Below are positions 41,664-53,600 of a stretch of DNA of 64,000 nt, one piece after another (the first letter of the stretch is position 1; each line of letters opens with the position of its first letter). Made by a program: the position numbers and the translations under genes. Source of the DNA: Gautieria morchelliformis (Eukaryota; Basidiomycota; Agaricomycetes; Gomphales; Gomphaceae). The notes beneath the pieces were generated by a model. That model was given only the letters and a program-made list of their open reading frames with translations, did not search any database and was not told the DNA's origin. The stretch spans positions 124,001 to 188,000 of the forward strand of contig WHVA01000197.1 of the NCBI GenBank assembly GCA_015179125.1, given 5' to 3'.

Positions 41664-41675
41664 ATTTTCAGACTG
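41664..41675 (+). promoter_or_regulatory. Gy-B self-primer site
   Basis: ATTTTCAGACTG, two bases after the LTR, is a perfect 12-nt complement of CAGTCTGAAAAT at 41412-41423 in the LTR, 32 nt after the TATA box. It is conserved in the inverted copy at 56351-56362. This fits Tf1/sushi-type self-priming. Confidence 0.8.
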
Positions 41676-41705
41676 CTTACACCCTACCTACCCCTTTTCT
41701 TCACT

Positions 41706-42935
41706 ATGTCCATGATAACTCGTTCCCGCACCCTTTGGGGTATATCAGAACAACGACGCTTCTCGGAAGCCCCCGACGATTCACCACCGTCCCCGGGGAT
41801 ACCCCTCGCAGACCCTGCCGAGCCTAGTAACAAAGGCAAAGGTAGGGCTAACCCCGGTGATCCTTCAGGTGATCCAGGAGATGGCTCTGGAGGCTCCGAC
41901 AACGATCGGGACCTCCCCAGCCTCCCACCCGAGGACCTCGGTGACCTCGAGGACAACGAGCTTATGTGTCGAGTGTTCATCAAGCTCGCGAAACCTCGCG
42001 AGTCCGAAGCATGAGCCAAGGTCAAGGAACCAGATAGTTATAACGGTACTGACCAGGCCAAGCGTCGCACCTTCTTCCTTCAATGCTTGCTCAACTTTCG
42101 AGATCGTCCCACAGCTTTCAAGACTGGGGCCTCGAAGGTGCAGTATGCTATTTCTTACCTGTCCGGCTCAGCTCTCCAGTATTTCGAGCCGGCGATCCTC
42201 AGCGAAGTCCAACCCGAGCCAGACTGGCTCGAGTACTGGGACAGCTTCAAGGCCGAACTCGAGCTCAACTTCGGCCCATACGACAACGCCGCCCAAGCCG
42301 AGATCGACCTCAAGAAGATCGTCATGAAAGAGCACCACAAGGCCGCGTGATTCTTTATCGACTTCGCCCGAGCTTTGACTCGGACTCAGTGGAACGATGC
42401 GGCCCTCCGACACTTCACCTACAAGGGTTTTGCCAAACGAATCAAGGACGACTTACTTCACTTCCCTCGATTCCACAGCCTCGCCGAGCTTAGGAACTTC
42501 GCGCTGGAATGCGACAGCCGTTACTGGGAGCGTAAAGAATATGATGCCATGATCAATGGTCGTAGCTCCCAGCCTGCACGCACTGCTAATCAGTCCAGCA
42601 GCAATGCCACTAACAACAACCAGTCATCCAGCGGTTCTAATAACAATAAGAACAGCAACAAGACTAACAACAACGGCAAGGGTTCCAACAACAACTCTTC
42701 GAACAACAAGGGCCAGCCCGACATTTCGAGCAAGCTCGGGAAGGATGGCAAACTACTTCCCGAGGAGCGCCAACGTTGGGTCGACCAAGGCCTTTGTCTA
42801 CTTTGCGGCACCAAAGGCCACATCGTCAAGGACTTCCCGAAGAACAAGTCTACCAGCGGTAGCGGTTCTAAAGGCCGGGCAGCGAAGACCCTTAACGAGG
42901 GGACTTCGGCCTCCATTACGGAGGTGAAAAAATAA
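41706..42935 (+). pseudogene. gag: Gy-B gag, copy 1
   Basis: Starts at ATG 41706 (MSMITRSRTLWGISEQ). It has an acidic Gly/Asp/Pro linker, capsid-type domain (LNFRDRPTAFKTGASKVQYA, FNFGPYDNAAQAEIDLKK-like, RTQWNDAALRHFTYKGF), an Asn/Ser-rich tail and a zinc knuckle CGTKGHIVKDF whose last Cys is Phe. Stops at 42012 and 42348 are TGA where related copies have CGA or CGG. The frame ends AAAAAATAA at 42935, with protease in the -1 frame. Confidence 0.92.
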
Positions 42936-43580
42936 GTAGCAACCTCGGAACCACATGATCCGAGCATTGCGGTAACCTCACCCGTGTGCTCAGACTCAGC
43001 GCCGCTTCTCATTCACTGTCCAAAGATTCCCTTCATGTAGATCTAACCTCACCTTCGCTCCCCAACGTCGCTTTTGTTGCATTAGTTGACTGCGGGTCCT
43101 CAGATTGTTTTATTGAATCCAGATTTGTCCAGAAGTACTCTATGCCTGCTTATCCTGTCTCTCCTATACCCTTGAAACTATTTGACGGTAGTACTAACAC
43201 TACCATTACCCAAGCTCTAGACCTCTGCATTTGCTTTCCGACTGGCGAACAACAATGGGTTACCTTCTACGTAACCTTGCTCGACTTGAGTTGCTCGATG
43301 GTACTTGGCCACAACTGGCTCACCCGCTACAATCCGTCGATTGACTGGGTATTGGGCAGTATTACTTTCAAGACCATCGACCTAACAACGACTCCAGCGA
43401 CCATGGCGACGTCAGCCCGCTCAGCTTCGGCTACGACTTCGACCTCGCCTATGGCATCTTCGCCCCCGCCTCCGACCTCGCCTCCGAAGTTGCAAGCACC
43501 CCTCGTTTCCCTAATCAATGCCCCCGCTTTCATGCGCGCATCTAGATTGGAAGGGTCCGAAGTGTTTCAGCTCAATCTGG
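42936..43580 (+). pseudogene. Gy-B protease region, copy 1
   Basis: Follows gag in the -1 frame: LVDCGSSDCFIESRFVQKY (active-site DCGSS where Gy-A has DSGST), PIPLKLFDGS, VLGHNWLTRYNPSIDW, then a Thr/Ser/Pro-rich linker. A TGA in the -1 frame near 42957 blocks frameshift read-through in this copy. It is cut by R at 43581 and continues at 44589. Confidence 0.88.
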
Positions 43581-44583
43581 TGTCAAGATTGGTTTTCAAG
43601 CGTTAATATCGTGTATTAGTGAACACAGCGAATGCCCGAATAACTTGTGCGAATAAGTATGCCGTTCGGCGAATAGGTGAACCAATGAATGTTCACAAGG
43701 TAAGAGGGTTCGCCTAAACGGGGCTCGCCCTATCTACAGTCGTAGCGAAATAGCCCGTGGTTCTTGACGATGTAACGTGCAAGGTCTCACGGAAGGGCTG
43801 TCTAAGTCTCGACAATCCCTTCGCCAACAGCACAGAAAATGGTTTGAAGGCTAAGGTAACGAAGATGAAGTATGAGAACTCACCAGTGATGCCTAAGTCC
43901 TTGGCTGGTCGAAGATAGAAATCTCCAAGAGAAGGCTTAAGACGATGACCACGGCGAGGTCAAAGCTGCACAAGATGCACGACGTATGATAATTGAACTG
44001 GGGAATATACATGCGAATGTAAACTACTTATATCGAATGCTCGCAAGGTATTAGTGAATAGGAAAGAGGCCGTCGTGAGTTAGGGCCGGATAGGGGTGTG
44101 CAGTCATGATACTAATTAGATGGAATAAACATACAATAGAGTGGGGGAAGAATGCGAACATGAAACGACGGAGAGAAAAAGGGGGCGAAGGCACTTATGG
44201 ACAAAACCATGTCTTGGGACCCACATACATGCTACCCTGCACGGACCCTTCGTTTACTGGGTTGATCCCGCACGACCTATGGGAGGAACGCCCTGCGAAC
44301 ACACTTTGGCCATACGAACACCCAATGGGGTTGGATTAAGAAGATGATGGGGCTAATGATGAACCATCATGCCGGGTGAATGGTATTGATCATATTTGAT
44401 GGCGTGCCTGCTGGCGAAATGCGCGAGCAGCGAATAGCGGTTCGGAGGATGGGGCGAACAGCGAGTAGAGTGGACGGAGAGGAGGAGTGGTCGGTAGGTG
44501 CGGCGAACTCTGGCGAAGATGCTAGGGAGTGACGAGGGGGAACATGGAGGTAGCGCGGTAGGAGAAATAAACCGGTCATGACA
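43581..44583 (+). mobile_element. Element R, complete solo copy
   Basis: 1,003 bp, TGTCAAGATTGG...CGGTCATGACA, with TSD TCTGG at 43576-43580 and 44584-44588. Removing it and one duplication joins Gy-B as in the intact duplicate at about 47555. It sets the ends of R for the other copies. No ORF of note, so most likely a solo LTR. Confidence 0.93.
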
Positions 44584-46197
44584 TCTGGCTTCGCCTGAGC
44601 TCCTCGCCAGAGGGGCAACATCGGGAGAAAGTTCCTCCGAGCTTTCTGAGAATATTAAGAAACATGTTCCCGAAGTATATCATGAATTTTCAGATGTGTT
44701 CAGTAAAGCACGGGCTGACACTCTAGCTCCCCACCGACCCCACGATATCAAAATCAACCTCGAAGAAGGGACCTCGCCGCCTATCGCACCCATCTACTCT
44801 CTCTCGGCTTCCGAACTCAAAGCACTTCACGAGTTCATCAACGAGCACTTGAACATCGGTTTCATCCGACCTTCACGCTCGCCTCATGGTGCACCGGTAT
44901 TGTTTGTTCGCAAAAGATGGCTCACTTCGGTTGTGCGTCGACTTCCGAGGTTTAAACAAGATCTCGAAAAAAGATCGGTATCCATTGCCATTGATTGCTG
45001 ACTTACTTGATGCTCCAAAGAATGCTCGCATCTATACGAAGATTGACCTTCGTCACGCTTACCACCTCGTACGGGTGGCCGAGGGTGACGAATGGAAAAC
45101 CGCCTTCAGGACTCGCTATGGGTCTTTTGAATGGTTGGTTATGCCATTTGGTCTCACTAATGGCCCTGCTGCCTTCCAGAGATTCATGAACAAGATTTTC
45201 GCCGACCTTTTGGACGTTTGTGTGGTGGTATACTTGGATGACATTCTAATCTACTCCAGTGACCCCTCCAAACATGTTGAACATGTCAAGGAAGTCTTGC
45301 AACGACTGCGACTCAACAACCTCTTCGCCAAAGAAGATAAATGCGAATTTCATCGCGACTCGGTTGAATTCCTCGGCTACATACTCTCTCCCAAGGGTCT
45401 CACTATGGCGGACGACAAGGTAAAAGTCATTCAAGACTGGCCTGAACCTCGCAAAGTTCGCAACATCCAATCCTTCCTCGGCTTCGCCAACTTCTACCGA
45501 CGTTTCATTCACAACTACTCCGACATCACCATTCCTCTCACCCGACTCACCCGCAAGGGTACCCCTTGGAACTTTTCCGAGGATTGTCGGCAGGCCTTCA
45601 ACTTGATGAAGAAGGCATTCACTACCGCTCCTATCCTTACCCACTGGATTCCTGACCTTCCACTAATCGTAGAGACTGATGCTTCAGATTATGCCTTAGT
45701 GGCAATCTTATCGTTGCAAACCTCGGAAGGCGAACTTCATCCTGTCGCTTTCCACTCCCGCACATTCACCTCTACCGAGCTCAACTACGATGTTCATGAC
45801 AAGGAGCTCCTAGCCATTTTTGAAGTGTTTCAACGCTGGCGACACTACCTCGAGGGCTCTGGCGACCCTGTCGACGTTATCACCGATCACAAGAACCTCG
45901 AATACTTTTCAACAACGAAGCTCCTGACCCGTCGACAAGCTCGGTGGTCAGAATACCTTTCCCAGTTCAACCTCGCCATACGCTTCCGACCGGGTCACCG
46001 CGGAACGAAGCCTGACTCTCTCACTAGACGATGGGATGTCTACCTTAAAGAGGGGAATAGCGACTATGCCACCATAAACCCACAGAACCTAGGGCCAGTG
46101 TTTACCCAACACCAGCTGGCATCGTCCCTTAGAGCTACTAACCTCGCTCCCATTGTACTCCGAGCCGCTTCACTGCTTGATACCGAGCAGATCCGAG
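44584..46197 (+). pseudogene. pol: Gy-B pol copy 1: RT and RNase H
   Basis: From HVPEVYHEFSDVFSKARAD the frame runs to VLFVRK, where two A's are lost (about 44912) and the frame shifts. The next frame (from 44886) carries VDFRGLNKISKKDRYPLPLI, MPFGLTNGPAAFQRF and the catalytic VVYLDDILIYS. RNase H has IVETDASDYAL and DKELLAIFEVF, then [18 protein letters not shown] and [17 protein letters not shown]. At 46197/46198 it switches abruptly to gag sequence, so integrase is absent. Otherwise well preserved. Confidence 0.93.
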
Positions 46198-46903
46198 CGA
46201 GGACTGGGACAGCTTCAAGGCCGAACTCGAGCTCAACTTCAGCCCATACGACAACGCCGCCCAAGCCGAGATTGACCTCAAGAAGGTCGTCATGAAAGAG
46301 CACCACAAGGCCACGCGATTCTTTATCGACTTCGCCCGAGCTTCGACTCGGACTCAGTGGAACGATGCGGCCCTCCGACACTTCGCCTACAAGGGCTTGG
46401 CCAAACGAATCAAGGACGACTTACTTCACTTCCCTCGATTCCGCAGCCTCGCCGAGCTTAGGAACTTCGCGCTGGAATGCGACAGCCGTTACTGGGAGCG
46501 TAAAGAATATGACGCCATGATCAATGGTCGTAGCTCCCAGCCTGCACGCACTGCTAATCAGTCCAGCAGCAATGCCACTAACAACAACCAGTCATCCAGC
46601 GGTTCTAATAACAATAAGAACAGCAACAAGACTAACAACAACGGCAAGGGTTCCAACAACAACTCTTCGAACAACAAGGGCCAGCCCGACATTTCGAGCA
46701 AGCTCGGGAAGGATGGCAAACTACTTCCCGAGGAGCGCCAACGTTGGGTCGACCAAGGCCTTTGTCTACTTTGTGGCACCAAAGGCCACATCGTCAAGGA
46801 CTTCCCGAAGAACAAGTCTACCAGCGGTAGCGGTTCTAAAGGCCGGGCAGCGAAGACCCTTAACGAGGGGACTTCGGCCTCCATTACGGAGGTGAAAAAA
46901 TAG
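46198..46903 (+). pseudogene. gag: Gy-B gag copy 2, 5'-truncated
   Basis: Sequence from 46203 matches 42235 onward (offset 3,968 bp), beginning mid-capsid. The first part is out of the downstream frame or lacks a start; 46292-46903 is open with RFFIDFARASTRTQWNDAAL and the same zinc knuckle ending in Phe. It ends AAAAAATAG; the -1 frame into protease is open here, unlike copy 1. Confidence 0.9.
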
Positions 46904-48624
46904 GTAGCAACCTCGGAACCACACAATCCGAGGATTGCGGTAACCTCACCCGTGTGCTCAGACTCAGTGCCGCTTCTCATTCATTGTCCAAAGATTCCCT
47001 TAATGTAGATCTAACCTCGCCTTCGCTTCCCAACATCGCTTTTGTTGCATTAGTTGACTGCGGGTCCTCAGACTGTTTATTGAATCCAGATTTGTCCAGA
47101 AGTACTCTATGCCTGCTTATCCTGTCTCTCCTATACCCTTGAAACTATTTGACGGTAGTACTAACACTACCATTACCCAAGCTCTAGACCTCTGTATCTG
47201 CTTTCCGAGCGAACAACAATGGGTTACCTTCTACGTAACCTCGCTCGACTCGAGTTGCTCGGTGGTACTTGGCCACAACTGGCTCACCCGCTACAATTCG
47301 TCGATTGACTGGGTATTGGGCAGTATTACTTTCAAGACCATCGACCTAACTATGACTCCAGCGACCACGGCGACGTCAGCCCGCTCAGCTTTGGCTACGA
47401 CTTCGACCTTGCCCACGGCATCTTCGCCCCTGCCTTCGACCTTGCCTCAGAACTCGCCTCCGAAGTTGCAAGCACCACTCGTTTCCCTAATCAATGCACC
47501 CGCTTTCATGCGCGTGTCTAGATTGGAAGGGTCCGAAGTGTTTCAGCTCAATCTGGCCTCGCCTGAGCTCCTGAGGAGCAACATCGGGAGAAAGCTCTTC
47601 CGAGCTTTCTGAGAACGTTAAAAAACATGTTCCCGAAGTATATCACGAATTTGCAGATGTGTTCAGCAAAGCATGCGCTGACACTCTAGCCCCCCACCAA
47701 CCGCACGATATCAAGATCAACCTTGAAGAAGGGACCTCGCCGCCTATCGGTCCCATCTACTCTCTCTCAGCTTCCGAACTCAAAGCACTTCGCGAGTTCA
47801 TCAACGAGCACTTGAACATTGGTTTCATCCGACCTTCACGCTCGCCTCATGGTGCACCGGTATTGTTTGTCCGCAAAAAAGATGGCTCACTTCGGTTGTG
47901 CGTCGACTTCCGAGGTTTAAACAAGATCTCGAAAAAAGATCGGTACCCATTACCATTGATTGCTGACTTACTTGATGCTCCAAAGAATGCTCGCATCTAT
48001 ACGAAGATTGACCTCCGTCACGTTTACCACCTCGTAAGGGTGGCCGAGGGTGACGAATGGAAAACCGCCTTCAGGACTCGCTATGGGTCGTTTGAATGGT
48101 TGGTTATGCCATTTGGTCTCACTAACGGCCCTGCTGCTTTCCAGAGATTCATGAATGAGATTTTTGCCGACCTTTTGGACGTTTGTGGGGTGGTATACTT
48201 GGATGACATTCTAATCTACTCCAGTGACCCCTCCAAACATGTTGAACATGTCAAGGAAGTCTTGCGACGACTGCGACTCAACAACCTCTTCGCCAAAGAA
48301 GACAAATGCGAGTTTCATCGCGACTCGGTTGAATTCCTCGGCTACATACTCTCGCCCAAGGGCCTCACTATGGCAGACGACAAGGTAAAGGTCATTCAAG
48401 ACTGGCCTGAACCTCGCAAAGTTCGCGACATCCAGTCTTTCCTCGGTTTCGCCAACTTCTACCGACGTTTCATTCACAACTACTCCGACATCACCATTCC
48501 TCTCACCCGACTCACCCGCAAGGGTACCCCTTGGAACTTTTCCGAGGATTGTCGACAGGCTTTCAACCTGTTGAAGAAGGCATTCACTACCGCTCCTATC
48601 CTTACCCACTGGATTCCTGACCTT
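46904..48624 (+). pseudogene. pol: Gy-B protease and RT, copy 2
   Basis: Protease LVDCGSSDCL, then a 1-bp loss near 47080 shifts the frame until 47109. The linker and RT (47659-48624) are open: VLFVRKKDGSLRLCVDFRGL, MPFGLTNGPAAFQRFMNE, VVYLDDILIYS, and FLGYILSPKGLTMADDKV to ILTHWIPDL. It is cut at 48625 by T. A second frameshift lies near 47580-47640. Nearly identical to copy 1, which dates the duplication as recent. Confidence 0.92.
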
Positions 48625-49036
48625 TGTGAGGGCAACACTAATGACAAAGCCACAACCAAAGATACTCAAGGAGATAAGAGCCGATACTAGGACAATGACC
48701 AACTGTGTAGTGGGTATCCTCAGTTTATAACTCTACCAACGATAGATACATGGGGACTTGCCTGTGTAGTGGGTATCCTCAGAGATCAAGCTGAGGAAAC
48801 GCCACCACACGGGCTACAGTCTTATAGCGCTGGCAAGGCTTACATAATAGGGGAGATGGAAACTTGTAGAAGGTTACGGAAAGTGACGGAAAGTGACATG
48901 TGATGGAAAGTGACATGTGACAGAAGGTGACGGAAGGTTATGGAAACTGACGGAAGGTTATGGAAACTGACGGAAGGTGACGGAAACTCATGGAAGGAAA
49001 TAGAAACTTGTGGAAGGAAACGCGTGAACCCTGACA
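48625..49036 (+). mobile_element. Element T, 412-bp solo LTR-like insertion
   Basis: TGTGAGGGC...ACCCTGACA, with TSD ACCTT at 48620-48624 and 49037-49041; excision restores the RNase H frame. It contains two copies of GTGTAGTGGGTATCCTCAG 61 bp apart and a short irregular repeat of GACGGAAGGT/TATGGAAACT type at about 48870-49010. Only copy in the window; non-coding. Confidence 0.88.
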
Positions 49037-49058
49037 ACCTTCCACTAATTGTAGAGAC

Positions 49059-50120
49059 TGTTGTGATAAACGCAACTACCCTATTTTTAATCATCTATAT
49101 ATAAAAAGAAGCTAATAAAGAAAAGAAAAGAAAAAGATTAAAAAGAAACAAAAAATGACATTTATAATAGATGTCGACGCAGACGACGATCACACAAATT
49201 TTACGACACGCTATATTACCCATAGATCGGGTAATATACAGGAGTTTGAGCGTCGACCACGTGTGGTCGATCAGGGACGGCGCACCTATCGAGTTATGGC
49301 ATCGGCCATGACGTTGACAGGTGCCAGGCCATAGGCACCGAGGGGTGCGGGCACCAAACGCCGCAGAGAACAATAGACTGCGCAGGAGTATAGGATGCTG
49401 TGGAGCGACCTGAGAATGTCACCTGCAGTATACAGACTCAATCAGCTGCCCCACAGAAAGGGCACAGAGACAGTGGCCCCATCTCCAAGCCCAGCATAGA
49501 TGCTGGGCAGGGAGAGTAAGATTCATTTTCCTATTTGAACCCCATGACACGTCTGACTGATTACTATCTTAACACCATGTGGACAGGGGCTTTGTATACT
49601 AGGTACAGATCTCTATTCCAAAGCCCAGACAATCCTGATACCATCCCCATCACCCCATGACTTTATGACTATAAATTAGTCACCCCTTAGTTACAAAGTA
49701 GTTTTTCGACCCATCCATCCAATATCTTGAACACTAGTAGTTACTATCAACATAGTATAAATAGCTAGTACACATGTATGAATGAAATCATCCAGAATCG
49801 ATTATTTCTGCCTCCTGAAATTACTGTAGTCTTGTTCGATAGCTACAGCTCACATCTTGATAGTTTATTCCAAATCTTCACCGAGGGTCTACTATCACTG
49901 TTTACTCTATACTACCTTAAAAGCGAACGCTTTTGATTTGACTATCCCTTGGATCGACACCGTTCTTCTGTCGACATGGTCACGTGACTCTCATTCATCA
50001 GTGCTGGACGCGCCTCGAAAGGCTTAGTCAGCACTAGAAGAGGGACGAACGCAGTGGTTTCAATCACTGAGCAATAGATTCTACTTGTTAAAAGGCACTA
50101 ATTGACACCTTAATCTAAAA
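49059..50120 (-). mobile_element. Solo LTR of family F (copy 2)
   Basis: 1,062 bp, TGTTGTGATAAACGC...CCTTAATCTAAAA, with TSD GAGAC at 49054-49058 and 50121-50125. Inverted relative to 3073-4141. Excision gives GTAGAGACTGATGCTTC, as in the uninterrupted Gy-B copy at about 45670. The right terminus lacks the last CA, probably a small deletion. Confidence 0.9.
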
Positions 50121-50161
50121 GAGACTGATGCTTCAGATTATGCCTTAGCGGCAATCTTATC

Positions 50162-50649
50162 TGTTAGCAACTAGGGGCTATGGCAGGGAAGGTTCGGTAG
50201 AGTTCTTAGAAAGCTAGAATCAAATATACTCTCTCAGTGAATTTATTGTCACTGATGTATTAATACAATACCTAGAATCAAATATACTACATGATTTTCA
50301 GTCAACATGCTATGTAAATATGAAGAATACTACTCGCCTCTCTCAGTGAATTTATTGTCACTGAGAGAGGAGTGTAATCCTGTCTCAGAAGGCATATACT
50401 TGCACCCGGCCCTTTAGCGCCCAAGGGCTCGTGCGTCGAAGTCATTTCAAACTCCGCTGGGTGCAGCCGCCTGTGAAAATAGAAATAACAGAATGAAATG
50501 GAGAGATAGAGAGTGACTAGAAAATTTCGAAAATAAGCAGAGAAATGGATGCATGGTACAAGAACAGTATGAGAAAATATTGAAACACCACACAATAAAT
50601 TGAATATATTATGCTTGATTTTGGTGCAGGAGCATAAATGCACCCAACA
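50162..50649 (-). repeat. Co-2 3' LTR
   Basis: 488 bp. Contains a perfect 13-bp inverted repeat CCTCTCTCAGTGA around ATTTATTG at about 50336-50370. Confidence 0.95.
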
Positions 50650-50662
50650 CGCCCCCTCAAGC

Positions 50663-53600
50663 TTAATATATTCCGATTCTCTCGTTGAGGATTCTCACTC
50701 TAGGACTAGGAAGTCCTTTAGTGAGAAGATCGGCTAGCATGTGTTCCGTTGGTAGGTACACAAGCTTAATTTCTTCATCTTCGACTATATCTCGGATGAA
50801 ATATAATCTAATGCCGAAATGCTTGGTCCTCGTGTGTTGTTGAGTGCCATAGACAATGGCAATGGCTGATTGATTGTCTGAATAAAGTTTGATGGGACAA
50901 TTCAGCGGTTGGAATACTTCAGAAATAAAGTGGCGCATCCATAAGGCTTCTTTACTCGCATGAGTCAGGGCAACGAATTCGGCTTCAGTTGATGATAGGG
51001 CTACTATGGATTGTTTTTGACAACTCCATGATACTGTCCCTCCATCAATCTGAAAAATATAAGCCGAGTATGAGTGCCTGTGCTCTTGAGAAGCCCAATC
51101 TGCATCTGAATACCCAATGAGGCCGTCTCGATTTTTCCCAAGTGTCAATTTGTAGTCCATCGTGCCTTTTAGATATTTAAAGACACGTTTGACTGCATGC
51201 CAATGTGTTGGACCTGGGTTTTCGAGGAATTGAGAAAGTAATGACACTGCGAACGCAATGTCCGGTCGAGTGGCTACTGCTGCCCACATCAATGATCCTA
51301 TCGCTTGTCTGTATGGAATTCTTGACATCTTCTGTTTGTCTTCATCTGTGGAAGGGCATTGGTCCCTGGATAATTTAACGGCTGGATCGAGAGGTGTAGA
51401 AAATGTTTTGGCATCATCCAGATTAAATTTTTTGATGATTTTTTGGATGTATGCGGCTTGTGATATTGCAATCGATTTGTTATTCCAATCTCTTTCGATT
51501 TTGAGGTTCAAAAGCCAATGAATCTCGCCTAGATCTTTCATACTGAAGATCTGGGCAAGATCATGCTTTACCCCATCGAGGATTGGTTGACTCTCAGCTG
51601 TGATAGTGAGGTCGTCTACCGCCGTTGCAATAATCGCATGCCCTCTCGGTCCACGTCTGCAAAATACAGCTCCATCCGAAGCTGATTTAGTGAATCCTAA
51701 CTTGAGAAATTCACCACTCAGACGTTTGTACCATTCCCTTCCAGACTGTTTGAGGCCGTAAAGTGCTTTCTTCAGCAGGAGGACATCATCTTTGTCTCCG
51801 GTCTCATATCCATACGGCTGTCTCATGTAAATAGGTTCTGGCAGTGTAGCATTCAGATACGCACTGTCCACATCCATTTGGTGAATAGGCCAGTTGTTCC
51901 TGGCAGCAATGGCACATATAATCCGTAAGGAAGTCATCCGAGCAACAGGTGCATAGGTTTCATTGTAGTCGACTCCAAAACTTTGTGTAAAGCCTTGGGC
52001 GACCATCCTCGATCTAGGTGTGATGGGTTCACCTTCTGGATTGCGTTTCCAGAGGAATACCCATCTATTTCCGACAATATTTGCCCCAGGAGGTGGTTTA
52101 ACCACTTCCCATACACCTTTGTCGAGTAGCACCTTATACTCTTTATCCATCGATGCTTTCCACATAGGATCATTTAAGGCTTCATCTGCATTGCTAGGCT
52201 CGGTCTGATTCAAATCCGGCAGCACATTATCTTTGTTTTGATCAGAGGTCGAAAGTGTACTGATGGCAAGGTTATAATCACTGATGCCGTCAGTGACAGA
52301 GGATAAATCTTGTTCGAATAATTTGTCTTGATGGTCCTCAATGTCCTCGTAAGCTAGTGTAGTGATATCTGCACCAGCATGTCTCTTGGTTTGAGATCTT
52401 GTTACGGGACCACTTGGGGCCGGCTGCACCTGCTGCTGACGGATTCTCTCGCTTCTCCTTGTTGGAGCAGCTTCTTTAGGTCTGGCATCAACAGTCTGAC
52501 TGGGTTGCAGCTCTTTCAGACGTTCCTCTGGTTCATCATCATCAATTTCCTCGATCTTTGCCTCTTCGCTGACTAAGCGGCTAGGCATAGGTGCTGGCGC
52601 CGAGATGGCCTGTACCATTTTTCTGGACGTAGGTAGCTGTGACTCTTCAATAGAAATGATTGGAGCTTTGCCCCCCTTCATCTCTGAGTCAAATATAACA
52701 TTCCGCTCGACAGAAACCTTCTGAGAGTCAGGCCAGTAGATGCAGTGACCATGGCTCTGTCCAGAGATTCCTATCCACCGAGCTCTTTTGGCACGGGCTG
52801 CTAATTTGTTTCCCTCTTTGACTTTAACGTAGACTTCAATTCCCCACACGTGTATGTCTTTCAGGTTCGGTTTCTCGTGATGGATCATTTCAAAAGGGGT
52901 TTTGTCTGGCAAAGCTCTTGTATGTGTCCGATTCCTAAGATAGTTGGCGTGCAGAATTGCATGCCCCCATAGAGTCTTAGGAAGACTTGATTCCAATAGC
53001 ATGGCACGAGCTCTTTCAACTAGAGTTCGGTTTAAACGTTCAGCAACACCATTTGACTCTGGGGTGTCGTGCACGGTTAACCGATGCTTCGTGCCTTGCT
53101 TGGCTAAATGCTGTTCAAATTCTGAGCTTGTATATTCGCCCCCTCTGTCGGAAACAAGTGCTTTGATGTGCACATTCCTCTGTCGAAGCATCAAGGCCTC
53201 GTAGAGTTTGTATTTTGAAAACGCTTCCGATTTGTTTGCCATCAAATAGATAACCGATTCCCTTGAATAGTCGTCGATGAAAGACACATAATAGGATTTC
53301 TTGTCAATTGTGGAGTGTCTCGCTGGTCCCCAGACATCAGAATAAATTCTGTCACCGAATTTTGATGATCGGCTTCTGGGTTCCTGAGGAAGTGATTTAC
53401 GTGCAATCTTCGCCTGAATGCACGCATCGCAAACAACCTTGTCACCTTTTGAGCTCAATTCAATGCCTAATATCATGCCACAGTTGAGCAAGTGCTGTAG
53501 GGACTTTTGTGAAATGTGCCCCATTTTCTGATGTATCTCCATGGCTGATGCGCATACATGCGCTTCGGCACTTGTGTGTTGTAAATCAAATCGATATAAG

